Below, in pieces: positions 41,950 to 51,890 of a DNA stretch of 64,000 bases (position 1 is the first letter of the stretch; each line of letters begins with the position of its first letter). Origin of the DNA: Lutimaribacter salitolerans (GTDB lineage Bacteria; Pseudomonadota; Alphaproteobacteria; Rhodobacterales; Rhodobacteraceae). The notes beneath the pieces were generated by a model that saw nothing but the letters and a program-made list of their open reading frames with translations, was not told the origin of the DNA and did no database searches. The DNA is taken from positions 1-64,000 of the forward strand of contig NZ_JBHUDD010000053.1 in the NCBI RefSeq assembly GCF_042677865.1. Direction: 5' to 3'. A program made the position numbers and the translations under genes.

Positions 41950-43190
41950 CCCCTGACAAGACCATCCTGATCGTCGGCACCTATGACACCAAGGATGACG
42001 AACTGTCCTATCTGGCCGACCGCATCCGCGCGCAGGGCGGTGGGGTGATGTCGATGGATGTCAGCGTGCTGGGCGACCCGAAATCCCCCGTCGATGTGTC
42101 CAAGCACGATGTGGCGCAGGCGGGCGGGCATACCATTCAGGACGCCATCGACAGTGGCGATGAAAACCACGCCATGCAGATCATGGCGCAGGGGGCTGCC
42201 GCCAGGACGCTGGAGCTGTATCAGGCAGGCTGGATCGACGGCGTGATCGCGCTGGGGGGCACGATGGGCACCGATCTTGCGCTGGATGTCTGCGCCGCCC
42301 TGCCGCTGGGCGTGCCGAAATACGTCGTCTCGACCGTCAGCTTTTCCGCCATGCTGCCGCCCGAGCGTCTGGCCGCCGACATCCAGATGATCCTGTGGGC
42401 CGGGGGGCTCTATGGGCTGAACTCGGTCTGCAAATCCTCGCTGAGCCAGGCGGCGGGCGCCGTTCTGGGGGCCGCCCGCGCGGTCGAGCCGCCCAAGCGT
42501 GACCGACCGCTGATCGGCATGACCAGCTTTGGCAAGACGATCCTGCACTACATGGTCACGCTCAAGCCCGAACTTGAACGGCGCGGCTACGAGGTGGCGG
42601 TGTTTCACGCCACCGGCATGGGCGGGCGGGCGTTCGAAAGCCTTGCGGCGCAGGGGGCCTTTGCCTGCGTGATGGATTTCGCCACGCAGGAGGTGACGAA
42701 CCATCACATGGGTTCGGGCATCTCCGCCGGGCCTGACCGGATGACCAACGCCGGACGGCGCGGCATCCCGCAGATCACCTCCTCGGCCTGTTACGATCTG
42801 GTCGATCTGATCGGCTGGCACCCGATCCCCGAGCGCCTGTCGGGCCGCCCCACACATGCGCACAACCGCCTGCTCACCTCGGTCATCCTGACCACGGATG
42901 AGCGGCACGAGATCGCGCAGGTTCTGGGCGACAAGCTGGCGCAGGCCACTGGCCCGTCGGTGTTCATCCTGCCCAAGGGCGGCGGCAACGAATGGGATCG
43001 GCCCGGCGCGCCGCTGCACGATGCAGACGGGCTGGCCGCGTTCAATCAGGCCATGGCAAGGGCCATACCTGACACCACCGACCTGCGCGTTCTGGGCTGT
43101 CACATCAACGACGAGGCCTTTGCCGAGGCAGTGCTTGAAGTGTTCGACGAATGGGTGGCGCAGGGCGTGGTGCCCAAGGGCGCAGGTTAA
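41946..43190 (+). CDS. UPF0261 (Tm-1-like ATP-binding domain) protein
   Basis: The 414-residue product starts KTILIVGTYDTKDDELSYLA and continues GVIALGGTMGTDLALDVCAA and PKYVVSTVSF, the UPF0261 N-terminal domain whose plant homologue Tm-1 binds ATP. The C-terminal half has GMTSFGKTILHYMVTLKPEL and FILPKGGGNEWDRPGAPLHD, recalling TIM-barrel proteins. Function in bacteria is not established. It is coupled by ATGA to the kinase gene and ends tail to tail with hpaR, the stops sharing TTA. Confidence 0.85.
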   Translation: MTPDKTILIVGTYDTKDDELSYLADRIRAQGGGVMSMDVSVLGDPKSPVDVSKHDVAQAGGHTIQDAIDSGDENHAMQIMAQGAAARTLELYQAGWIDGVIALGGTMGTDLALDVCAALPLGVPKYVVSTVSFSAMLPPERLAADIQMILWAGGLYGLNSVCKSSLSQAAGAVLGAARAVEPPKRDRPLIGMTSFGKTILHYMVTLKPELERRGYEVAVFHATGMGGRAFESLAAQGAFACVMDFATQEVTNHHMGSGISAGPDRMTNAGRRGIPQITSSACYDLVDLIGWHPIPERLSGRPTHAHNRLLTSVILTTDERHEIAQVLGDKLAQATGPSVFILPKGGGNEWDRPGAPLHDADGLAAFNQAMARAIPDTTDLRVLGCHINDEAFAEAVLEVFDEWVAQGVVPKGAG

Positions 43191-43636
43191 CGCCCGCCGG
43201 GACGGTCCAGCGCGTCCAGCTCGTTCAGCAGGTCCAGCAGGGTGTCCAGCTTGTCCTGACCGAAACTGTCGCGCAGCCAGGCATTCAGCCGCTGGCTTTC
43301 CACCAGGTTCTCGGCGATCAGGTGCCGCCCGGCATCGGTGATCGTGACCACCTGCTTGCGCCGGTCGGTGGGGTGTGGCGCACGGCTGACCAGCCCCTTG
43401 CCATCCAGCGTCTGCAATATCCGCGTCAGGCTGGGCAGCAGCAGGCAGGACCGGTCGGCAATCTCGGTCGGGTCCAGCGGGCCGCGCTCGTCCAGCACGC
43501 GCAACACGCGCCATTGCTGCTCAGTCACGCCGACATCGGCCAGCATGTCACGGATCGGTCCCATCACCTTTTCCCGCGCGCGCAGCAGTGCAATCGGCAG
43601 GGATCGGTTGGTTTCTGGCGCTTGGATACGAGTCAT
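43187..43636 (-). CDS. hpaR: MarR-type regulator HpaR of the homoprotocatechuate operon
   Basis: The 149-residue product has the HpaR start NRSLPIALLRAREKVMGPIR, the winged helix VTEQQWRVLRVLDERGPLDP and LPSLTRILQTLDGKGLVSRA, and the wing PHPTDRRKQVVTITDAG. In E. coli HpaR represses the hpa meta-cleavage operon and is released by 4-hydroxyphenylacetate-type ligands. The ATG at 43636 is used; an upstream ATG lacks conserved text. It is divergent from hpaF with a perfect palindrome between them. Confidence 0.9.
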   Translation of the reverse strand: MTRIQAPETNRSLPIALLRAREKVMGPIRDMLADVGVTEQQWRVLRVLDERGPLDPTEIADRSCLLLPSLTRILQTLDGKGLVSRAPHPTDRRKQVVTITDAGRHLIAENLVESQRLNAWLRDSFGQDKLDTLLDLLNELDALDRPGGR

Positions 43637-43680
43637 TGCGTCCCTTTGCCCCTTTTCGCATCCCCGCGCAACATGCAGGC

Positions 43681-43715
43681 TTGACGCAGCCGCCATAATA
43701 TATTTAACATGTTAA
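43681..43715 (+). promoter_or_regulatory. hpaF promoter with HpaR operator
   Basis: TTGACG (43681-43686) and TTAACA (43704-43709) are 17 bases apart. The perfect 12-base palindrome TTAACATGTTAA (43704-43715) covers the -10 region, as expected for repression by HpaR. A close relative lies before the decarboxylase-hpaI operon. Confidence 0.65.
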
Positions 43716-43737
43716 TGGAAAAGGAAGGAGTCGTCCG

Positions 43738-44133
43738 ATGCCCCACGTCACCGTGGACTATTCGGCCAATCTGGAGCAGGCGGTCGACATGGCCGCCCTG
43801 TGCGACCTTCTGCGGCGCACGGCGATCGACACAGGCGCTCTGCCCCTTGCGGGTGTGCGCGTGCGCGCCTTTGCCGCCACCCATGTCAGCATCGCCGACG
43901 GCAACCCCGATCACGGCTATATCGACATCTCGCTGCGCCTGCGGGCGGGGCGCGATCTGGAAACACGCAAACACGCCACGGCGCTGATTTTCGACGCCGC
44001 GCGCGAGTTTCTGGCCCCAATCATGGCGCAGCGCCCGCTCGCCCTGTCGTTCGAGATGCGCGATATCGACCCGGAGCTTTCGCCCAAGACCGGCACCATC
44101 CGCGACCACCTGCCCGATGACCTGAAAGGCTGA
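43738..44133 (+). CDS. hpaF: 5-carboxymethyl-2-hydroxymuconate isomerase
   Basis: HpaF ketonises the ring-cleavage product after oxidation. The 131-residue product begins M-PHVTVDYSANL; after Met removal Pro1 is the general base of the tautomerase superfamily. The rest, including YIDISLRLRAGRD and LSFEMRDIDPELS, fits the family. It opens the hpa operon behind the HpaR operator and is three bases from hpaE. Confidence 0.93.
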   Translation: MPHVTVDYSANLEQAVDMAALCDLLRRTAIDTGALPLAGVRVRAFAATHVSIADGNPDHGYIDISLRLRAGRDLETRKHATALIFDAAREFLAPIMAQRPLALSFEMRDIDPELSPKTGTIRDHLPDDLKG

Positions 44134-44136
44134 TCC

Positions 44137-45648
<1,512 letters not shown>

Positions 45649-45663
45649 CCGCCATGTGTTTCC

Positions 45664-45711
45664 TCTCTCCAGAAATATCCCGGGGAGCGCGAGGGGCTGG
45701 CCCCTCGCACC
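45664..45711. repeat. GC-rich intergenic repeat inside the hpa operon
   Basis: GCGAGGGG-CTGG-CCCCTCGC (45689-45708) is a perfect hairpin beside CCAGAAATATCCCGGGG. Reversed, the text reads ...CCCCGGGATATTTCTGGAG, the same end motif as the repeat at 14602-14673. It fills the 102-base gap between hpaE and hpaD. Confidence 0.5.
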
Positions 45712-45750
45712 CGTCCCAAGCAGCCTGCGCCTGACGCAAAGGATATCGCT

Positions 45751-46731
45751 ATGCCCGTGCCCAAGCCCACCCTCTACCCGCCCTTCAATATCGTGCGCCT
45801 GTCGCATGTGGATTACCGCGTGACCGATCTGGCGAAATCGCGCGCCTTCTACGTCGATACGCTGGGCCTGCAGGTCACGGACGAGGACGACAGCACCATC
45901 TACCTGCGCGCCATGGAAGAGCGCGGCCACCATTGCATCACGCTGATCAAGGCCGACGCGCCGTCCGTCGATGTTCTGGGCTTCAAGCTCTATGACGAGC
46001 CCGACCTCGACCGCGCCCATGATTTCTTCACATCCCGCGATCTGCCGGTCGAATGGATCGAACGGCCCTATCAGGGCCGCACCCTGCGCACCCGCGATCC
46101 CTGGGGCATTCCGCTGGAGTTCTACGTCAAGATGGATCGCCTGCCGCCGATCCACCAGCACTACAAGCTGTATAACGGCGTCAAACCCCTGCGGATCGAC
46201 CATTTCAACATGTTCAGCGCCGATGTGGATGCCAGTGTGGGTTTCTACAACGACATCGGCTTTCGTGTCACGGAATACACCGAGGATGACGAGACCGGCA
46301 AATGCTGGGCCGCATGGATGCACCGCAAGGGCGGCGTGCATGACGTGGCCTTTACCAACGGCACCGGCCCGCGCCTGCATCACACCGCGTTCTGGGTGCC
46401 CACGCCGCTGAACATCATCGATCTGCTGGACCTGATGGCCACCACCGGCTGGGTTGCCAACATCGAACGCGGGCCGGGGCGGCACGGCATTTCCAACGCG
46501 TTTTTCCTCTATGTCCGCGACCCCGATGGCCACCGGATCGAGATTTATTGCTCGGACTACCAGACCGTCGATCCCGATCTCGAACCGATCCGCTGGTCGC
46601 TGACCGACCCGCAGCGCCAGACCCTGTGGGGTGCACCCGCCCCGCGCAGCTGGTTCGAGGAAGGCTCGCTGTTTGACGGTGCCACCCCGCAGCCATCCGC
46701 GCTCAAGGCGCAGCCCATCATCGCTCCCTGA
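45751..46731 (+). CDS. hpaD: 3,4-dihydroxyphenylacetate 2,3-dioxygenase (extradiol, VOC type)
   Basis: HpaD cleaves homoprotocatechuate next to its hydroxyls. The 326-residue product has two VOC modules; the metal triad of the second is seen as H151 (RIDHFNMF), H210 (RLHHTAFW) and E264 (HRIEIY). It matches the Brevibacterium/Arthrobacter-type HPCD more than the LigB-type HpaD of E. coli. The metal may be Fe(II) or Mn(II). It follows a repeat element after hpaE and precedes a cupin gene by 11 bp. Confidence 0.95.
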   Translation: MPVPKPTLYPPFNIVRLSHVDYRVTDLAKSRAFYVDTLGLQVTDEDDSTIYLRAMEERGHHCITLIKADAPSVDVLGFKLYDEPDLDRAHDFFTSRDLPVEWIERPYQGRTLRTRDPWGIPLEFYVKMDRLPPIHQHYKLYNGVKPLRIDHFNMFSADVDASVGFYNDIGFRVTEYTEDDETGKCWAAWMHRKGGVHDVAFTNGTGPRLHHTAFWVPTPLNIIDLLDLMATTGWVANIERGPGRHGISNAFFLYVRDPDGHRIEIYCSDYQTVDPDLEPIRWSLTDPQRQTLWGAPAPRSWFEEGSLFDGATPQPSALKAQPIIAP

Positions 46732-46742
46732 AAGGACCGCCC

Positions 46743-47060
46743 ATGTGCACCGATACCGGCCCCGAGATGACCGCCACACCGACGATCCTGATCGAGAACG
46801 ACCGGGTGCGTGTCACCCGCTGGTCCTTCGCGGCCAAGGGTGACCGCACCGGCTGGCACCGGCACGAACACGATTACGTCGTGGTGCCCGAGTTCGACGG
46901 CACGCTGGAGATCGACCTGCCCGAAGGCGAGCACATGACCGCCGACCTGACGACCGGCGTGCCCTATTACCGCCCGCTGGGAACCGAGCATGACGTCGTC
47001 AGCGGCAATGACTTTCCCTGCTCTTTCATCGAGATCGAACTGATGGACCGCAAGGGATGA
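46743..47060 (+). CDS. Small cupin protein in the hpa operon
   Basis: The 105-residue single-domain cupin has the first motif GWHRHEHDYVVVPEFDGTLE with metal-binding His/Glu and a weaker second motif YYRPLGTEHDVVSG. It is coupled by ATGA to hpaG. Its role is unknown; isomerase or metal-sensing functions would fit the operon, but no homologue with proven function comes to mind. Confidence 0.8.
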   Translation: MCTDTGPEMTATPTILIENDRVRVTRWSFAAKGDRTGWHRHEHDYVVVPEFDGTLEIDLPEGEHMTADLTTGVPYYRPLGTEHDVVSGNDFPCSFIEIELMDRKG

Positions 47061-47923
47061 GCATGGACCGCATCGCAACCGTCGAAACCGATCAGGGCCA
47101 GCTTTATGGCGCGGTCACCGAGGATGGCTTTGTCGCGCTGTCGCATGATTTTCCGCAATGGCCCACGCTGCGCCATGTGATCGCTGCGGGCGTGCTGGAT
47201 CAGGTGGCCGCCCAGGCCACGGGCCGCGCACCGACCCATATGGCCGGGCAGGTCCGCAATCTGCCCCCCGTGCCCGACCCGGAAAAGATCATCTGCGTCG
47301 GCGTGAACTTTCCCGACCGCAACGCCGAGTACAAGGATGGCAGCGACCTACCGAAATACATGTCGCTGTTTCCCCGCTTCGCGCGCAGCTTTACCGGCCA
47401 CGACCGCCCGCTGATCCGCCCGCCCGAAAACCACACGCTGGACTACGAGGGCGAGGTGGCCATCGTCATCGGCAAACCCGGACGGCGCATCGACGCCGCA
47501 GATGCCTATGACCACATCGCCGCCATCACTCTCGCGAACGAAGGCACGATCCGCGACTGGGTGCGCCACGCGAAATTCAACGTCACGCAAGGCAAGAACT
47601 GGGACAACTCGGGTGCCATCGGCCCCTGGCTGGTGCCCTTCACCGACGCGGCGCAACTGGACGAGGTGCGCCTGACCACGCATGTCAACGGCGAGCTGCG
47701 GCAGGACGACACCCTGTCGCGCATGATGTTCCCGATCCGCCAGCAGATCGCCTATATCAGCACCTTCACCACGCTGGTGCCGGGCGACATCATCATCACC
47801 GGCACACCCACAGGGGCAGGCGCGCGGTTCGATCCGCCGAGCTATCTGGTGCCCGGCGACGTGGTCGAGGTGTCGGCCACCGGCATTGGTACCCTGCGCA
47901 ACACGGTCGAGGACGAGACATGA
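47057..47923 (+). CDS. hpaG: FAH-family isomerase/decarboxylase HpaG
   Basis: The 288-residue product is a fumarylacetoacetate-hydrolase-fold protein: KIICVGVNFPDRNAEYKD, LDYEGEVAIVIGKPGRRI (metal Glu residues) and FTTLVPGDIIITGTPTGAGA. In the hpa route this fold performs decarboxylation of 5-oxo-pent-3-ene-1,2,5-tricarboxylate and isomerisation. It is half the length of the E. coli HpaG1-G2 fusion, so one domain must do the work or a partner lies elsewhere. ATGA overlaps link it to both neighbours. Confidence 0.87.
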   Translation: MSMDRIATVETDQGQLYGAVTEDGFVALSHDFPQWPTLRHVIAAGVLDQVAAQATGRAPTHMAGQVRNLPPVPDPEKIICVGVNFPDRNAEYKDGSDLPKYMSLFPRFARSFTGHDRPLIRPPENHTLDYEGEVAIVIGKPGRRIDAADAYDHIAAITLANEGTIRDWVRHAKFNVTQGKNWDNSGAIGPWLVPFTDAAQLDEVRLTTHVNGELRQDDTLSRMMFPIRQQIAYISTFTTLVPGDIIITGTPTGAGARFDPPSYLVPGDVVEVSATGIGTLRNTVEDET

Positions 47924-48720
47924 CACCGCTGGACATTCAGCAAGCCGCAGAAACCCTGTGGCAGGCCGAACAGACCGGGATGCAATGCCCACTGTTGTCG
48001 GCCACCTACCCGGGCATGACGATGGACCAGGCCTATGCCGTGCAGGCCGCGCTGATAGAACGGCGGCAACAGGCGGGACATCGCGTGATCGGCTGGAAGA
48101 TCGGCCTGACCTCCAAGGCGATGCAATACGCGCTGAACATCGACACACCCGACAGCGGCGTGCTTATGGATGACATGGCCTTTGCGGACGGGGCCACCGT
48201 GCCCGCAGGCCGGTTCATCCAGCCAAGGATCGAGGCCGAAATCGCCTTTGTCATGAAAGCCCCGCTAACCGGCGGCACCATCACCCGCGACGATGTGATC
48301 GCCGCCACGGATTACGTGGCCCCCGCGATCGAGATCCTGGACACCCGCGTGTTGCGCGCCGATCCGACCACAGGACAGGCCCGCGTGATCGTGGATACGA
48401 TCAGCGACAATGCCGCCAATGCAGGCATCGTTCTGGGCCTGCAGCGCCACGCCGTGACCGATCATGACCTGCGGTGGGTCGGGGCCATCGTCAGCCGGAA
48501 TGGCGAGGTCGAGGAAACCGGTCTGGGCGCAGGCGTACTGAACGATCCGGTGCAGGGCGTGGTCTGGCTGGCCCGCCGAATGGAACAGTATGGCGCGCGG
48601 ATCGAGGCCGGGCAGGTGATCCTGTCTGGCTCCTCCATCCGGCCCGTGGAATGCCCGCCGGGTGCGCAGATCCGGGCAGATTTCGGCGCTTTCGGTGCGG
48701 TTGGCATCCATTTTGCCTGA
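47920..48720 (+). CDS. hpaH: 2-oxo-hept-4-ene-1,7-dioate hydratase
   Basis: HpaH adds water to form 4-hydroxy-2-oxoheptanedioate, the substrate of HpaI. The 266-residue product has GHRVIGWKIGLTSKAMQYAL, FIQPRIEAEIAFVMKAPL (metal-binding Glu residues) and VLNDPVQGVVWLARRMEQYG, all typical of the 2-oxo-4-pentenoate hydratase family. It ends the operon, before a double palindrome. Confidence 0.93.
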   Translation: MTPLDIQQAAETLWQAEQTGMQCPLLSATYPGMTMDQAYAVQAALIERRQQAGHRVIGWKIGLTSKAMQYALNIDTPDSGVLMDDMAFADGATVPAGRFIQPRIEAEIAFVMKAPLTGGTITRDDVIAATDYVAPAIEILDTRVLRADPTTGQARVIVDTISDNAANAGIVLGLQRHAVTDHDLRWVGAIVSRNGEVEETGLGAGVLNDPVQGVVWLARRMEQYGARIEAGQVILSGSSIRPVECPPGAQIRADFGAFGAVGIHFA

Positions 48721-48725
48721 TCCGC

Positions 48726-48776
48726 GCAAAATCCTTTCAAAGGATTTTGCAAAGAGTTTTCACGAAAACTCTTTGC
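48726..48776. terminator. Two adjacent perfect palindromes between convergent operons
   Basis: GCAAAATCCTTT / AAAGGATTTTGC (48726-48750, one base between) is followed immediately by GCAAAGAGTTTTC / GAAAACTCTTTGC (48749-48776, two bases between). They start six bases after the hpaH stop and end five bases before the stop of the opposite gene, so they can terminate both directions. The near-zero loops are unusual for RNA hairpins. Confidence 0.6.
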
Positions 48777-48780
48777 GTGC

Positions 48781-49653
48781 CTACAAACCGCCACTGGCAT
48801 CGATCATCCGCAAAAGCGCGCGCGACAGATCGCGCTGGTCGCTGCACAGGTCCAGCACCACGTCGAAATGATTGCGCCCCTCGATCACCATGTGATCCAC
48901 CGGATGCCCTGCCGCTTGCCACCCGTCGGCATAGGCACGGCATTGACGAGCAAAGCCCGCCGCCTCTTTCTCGGCCAGCGCGACAACCATCGGGCAGCCC
49001 TGCGCCGGGATATGGCGCAGCGGGCTGGTGTCGTGGATGTCCTGCGCATTCAGGTTCAGCCACGCCTGCGGCGCGGCCCGCGCGACCGGGGCCAGATCGA
49101 ACAGCCCGCTGATCGGCATGCACCCCGCCAAGGCCTGCTGTGGCAGGTCAAACCCGCCCTGCCAGCCACCACTTGCCAGACAGGCCGCCAGATGCCCGCC
49201 CGCCGAACTGCCCACGGCAAAGATGCGCGTCCGGTCGATCCCCAGGCCATCGGCATTGTGCCAGACATGGGCCAGCGCCGCACGCATCTGGCGGGTGATC
49301 TCGGGCAGGCTGGCCTGCGGGGCCAGCGTGTAGTCGGGCACCACCGTCGCGACACCCTGCGCGGCCAGCATCGGAGCCATGAACCTCGAATGCTGCCGCG
49401 ACAGCGCGCGCCAGTATCCGCCATGGATGAAGATCACCGCCGGTCGCCCGGTGCCCCCATCGCCCAGAATGTCTAGCCGCTCGCCACAGGGATCATAGAC
49501 CACGCCCTCGGCTTCCATGAACAGCGCCGCCGCCTGATCGGAAAACCGAAAATACTCCGCGATGATCGCGTCGAACCGATCCCCCGAAACAGTTGCCCGC
49601 GCGTCGTAATCCGCCTCGATCAGTGCGGCGTCCAAATGGGCGTCGAATGTCAT
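48781..49653 (-). CDS. Alpha/beta hydrolase, kynurenine-formamidase-like
   Basis: The 290-residue product has the oxyanion motif HGGYW (77-81) typical of arylformamidases, the nucleophile elbow VGSSAGGH with S150, and a C-terminal GRNHFDVV histidine. Such enzymes hydrolyse N-formylkynurenine or similar amides and esters. It is coupled by ATGA to the aspartate dehydrogenase gene at the end of the minus-strand operon that contains 3-hydroxyanthranilate dioxygenase, which favours a kynurenine-type or other N-acyl aromatic substrate. Confidence 0.78.
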   Translation of the reverse strand: MTFDAHLDAALIEADYDARATVSGDRFDAIIAEYFRFSDQAAALFMEAEGVVYDPCGERLDILGDGGTGRPAVIFIHGGYWRALSRQHSRFMAPMLAAQGVATVVPDYTLAPQASLPEITRQMRAALAHVWHNADGLGIDRTRIFAVGSSAGGHLAACLASGGWQGGFDLPQQALAGCMPISGLFDLAPVARAAPQAWLNLNAQDIHDTSPLRHIPAQGCPMVVALAEKEAAGFARQCRAYADGWQAAGHPVDHMVIEGRNHFDVVLDLCSDQRDLSRALLRMIDASGGL

Positions 49654-50453
49654 ATGACAAGCCCGGACACGCGGTTCTCAATCAGCCGCACAAGGTTCAG
49701 CGCGGTCATCGCGCTGGACTTGGGATTGCCCGGCAGGGGATGATTCTCAAGTTCCACCAGCATCCGGCCGAACGTACCAGCCGCTTCGATCCTGTGCGTG
49801 TTATGCGCAGCCCCGGGATCGGCCACCAGCGCCACGCGGGTCCGGTCCAGCCCCAGACCGGCGAGCGAGGATATCACGGCCACGTTGGCATTCTGCGGAA
49901 ACGCGTCCGCCGCCGCCCGCGCGGTGCCTTCGAAGAAAGTGCAAGGCGTTGTCAGCCCATGCAGATCGCACAGCCCTTCTGCCGCCGTGCCCGCCCATGC
50001 GGCGGCGGGTTTGGTCACGATATGCGTGACGCTGTCCAACCCCATCCGCGCCGCAGCCGACAGGGCATCCACGCCGCCAAGGGCCCCCGGCGGGATTAGG
50101 ATGCGCGCGCCATTGGCCTGCGCCAACCCGCGCAACCGTGCCAGCACCGCGTCATCCACGAAGGCCGAGGTGGACGAGACCACGAAATCCGCCCCCATCT
50201 CCAGCGCGGCGCTGCCCCACGGATCTACGCTGGCCCGGCCCGCCGCCTCGACCACCAGCGTGGCGCCCGTGCCTGCCAGCGCATCCGGGTCGTCGATCAC
50301 CTTGGCCCCGTCCGGCACATCGCGCGCGCGCGATGCGTCGCGCACGCCCACCGCCACGATCCGCACGGGTGCTGCGCGGTCGGCAAGCATTTGTGCCACC
50401 TGACCCGAGATCGCGCCCCAGCCGATCAGGGCGATGTCCTCAGACGCCGACAT
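49650..50453 (-). CDS. Aspartate dehydrogenase
   Basis: The 267-residue product has a Rossmann start IALIGWGAISGQVAQMLAD, GATLVVEAAGRASVDPWGSA, ILIPPGALGGVDALSAAARM and GAAHNTHRIEAAGTFG with the conserved His, matching NAD(P)-dependent L-aspartate dehydrogenase (NadX/DUF108). It interconverts aspartate and oxaloacetate, or iminoaspartate for NAD synthesis. Here it lies in a catabolic operon, so a related amino acid substrate is possible. The ATG at 50453 overlaps livF by 14 bases. Confidence 0.85.
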   Translation of the reverse strand: MSASEDIALIGWGAISGQVAQMLADRAAPVRIVAVGVRDASRARDVPDGAKVIDDPDALAGTGATLVVEAAGRASVDPWGSAALEMGADFVVSSTSAFVDDAVLARLRGLAQANGARILIPPGALGGVDALSAAARMGLDSVTHIVTKPAAAWAGTAAEGLCDLHGLTTPCTFFEGTARAAADAFPQNANVAVISSLAGLGLDRTRVALVADPGAAHNTHRIEAAGTFGRMLVELENHPLPGNPKSSAMTALNLVRLIENRVSGLVI

Positions 50454-51141
50454 AGCCATGCACACGCTCGGCATCGCGGTCCAGATCGGCCCCCGATCCT
50501 GTCCAGACCACGTTGCCCTTTTCAAGGATGTAGTGCCTGTCCGCCAACCGTTTGAGCACGTTGATGTTCTTGTCGATCAGCAGGATCGACTGGCCCTGCG
50601 CCTTGAGCTGCTCGACCACGTGCCAGATTTCGGTCCGGATCACCGGGGCCAGACCTTCGGTCGCCTCGTCCAGGATAAGCAGCTTGGGGTTGGTCATCAG
50701 CGCGCGGCCCACTGCCAGCATCTGCTGCTCGCCACCCGACAGGGTGCCCGCCATCTGGTTCGCACGCTCCTGCATGCGCGGGAACAGGGCATAGACCTTG
50801 TCCAGCGTCCAGGGATCACTGCGTTTCAGCCGGTTGCCTGCCGTGGCGATCAGGTTTTCGCGCACGGTCAGGGTGGGAAACACCTGCCGCCCCTCGGGCA
50901 CCAGACCCGCGCCCAGCCGCGCCACCTTTTCCGGGGCAGCGCCGTGGATATCGTTGCCGTCGAACACGATGCGCCCGGCCCTCGGCCCCAGCAGGCCCAT
51001 GATACTGCGCACGGTCGTGGTCTTGCCCATCCCGTTGCGCCCCATCAGGGTGACAAGCTCGCCGTCGTTGACCTGCAACGACACGTCGAACAGCACCTGC
51101 GCCCGGCCATATCCCGCCTGCAATCCGTCAACCGTCAGCAT
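50440..51141 (-). CDS. livF: Branched-chain-type ABC transporter ATPase LivF
   Basis: The 233-residue ATPase has Walker A GRNGMGKTTTVRSIMG, signature LSGGEQQMLAVGRALM and Walker B LLILDEATEGLAP, with the LivF-type end RHYILEKGNVV. It is the second ATPase of the Liv set (about 230 residues, as usual). Its start overlaps the livG stop by one base. Confidence 0.95.
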   Translation of the reverse strand: MLTVDGLQAGYGRAQVLFDVSLQVNDGELVTLMGRNGMGKTTTVRSIMGLLGPRAGRIVFDGNDIHGAAPEKVARLGAGLVPEGRQVFPTLTVRENLIATAGNRLKRSDPWTLDKVYALFPRMQERANQMAGTLSGGEQQMLAVGRALMTNPKLLILDEATEGLAPVIRTEIWHVVEQLKAQGQSILLIDKNINVLKRLADRHYILEKGNVVWTGSGADLDRDAERVHGYVGV

Positions 51142-51890
51142 CAGGCGTCCTCCGTTCCAAGGTAGGCCTCGCGCACACGCGGGTCGCCACGCACCTGATC
51201 GGCGGTGCCGGTCATGATGATCTGGCCGTAGACCAGCACCGAAATCCGGTCGGCCAGCGCAAACACCGCATCCATGTCATGTTCGACCAGCAGGATCGAC
51301 AATTCGCCGCGCAGGGCTTTCAACGTCTCGATCATCTGCTGGCTTTCGACATGGCCCAACCCTGCCATCGGCTCGTCCAGCAGCAACAGGCGCGGCTGGG
51401 TCGCCAGCGCCATGATCAGTTCAAGCTGCTTTTTTTCGCCATGGCTCAGGTCGGCCACGATGTCATCCGGGCGTTCGGACAGCAGGCTGCCTTGCAGCAG
51501 GTGGTCGGTTTCCTCCCACACGGATGCGCGGCCCATGATGCGGTCAAACACCCGGAAATTGCCGCCGTCGCGGGCCTGCACGGCCAGACCCACGTTTTCG
51601 CGCACGGTGAAATCCTCCAGCAGGCAGGTCATCTGAAAGGTGCGGCCCAGCCCCAGATCGACCCGGTCGGGCGCGGCCATGTGGCTGATGTCGCGGCCGG
51701 CCAGATGGATCATGCCCGCATCCTGCCGCAGCTCGCCGCACAGCTGGTTGATCAGCGTCGATTTGCCCGCCCCGTTCGGTCCGATCAGGGCGTGGATTTC
51801 GCCGGTGTGCACGTCCAGCGACACGTTGTCGGTGGCCACCAGCCCGCCAAAGCGTTTCTGCAACCCTTCGATGCGCAGGATCTCGGTCAT
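51141..51890 (-). CDS. livG: Branched-chain-type ABC transporter ATPase LivG
   Basis: The 249-residue ATPase has Walker A GPNGAGKSTLINQLCG, the C-loop LSHGEKKQLELIMALA, a variant of LSGGE, and Walker B RLLLLDEPMAGLG. The ending VYGQIIMTGTADQVRGDPRV is LivG-like. The SHGEKK variant recurs in Liv/Urt systems. It is coupled by ATGA to livM. Confidence 0.95.
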   Translation of the reverse strand: MTEILRIEGLQKRFGGLVATDNVSLDVHTGEIHALIGPNGAGKSTLINQLCGELRQDAGMIHLAGRDISHMAAPDRVDLGLGRTFQMTCLLEDFTVRENVGLAVQARDGGNFRVFDRIMGRASVWEETDHLLQGSLLSERPDDIVADLSHGEKKQLELIMALATQPRLLLLDEPMAGLGHVESQQMIETLKALRGELSILLVEHDMDAVFALADRISVLVYGQIIMTGTADQVRGDPRVREAYLGTEDA

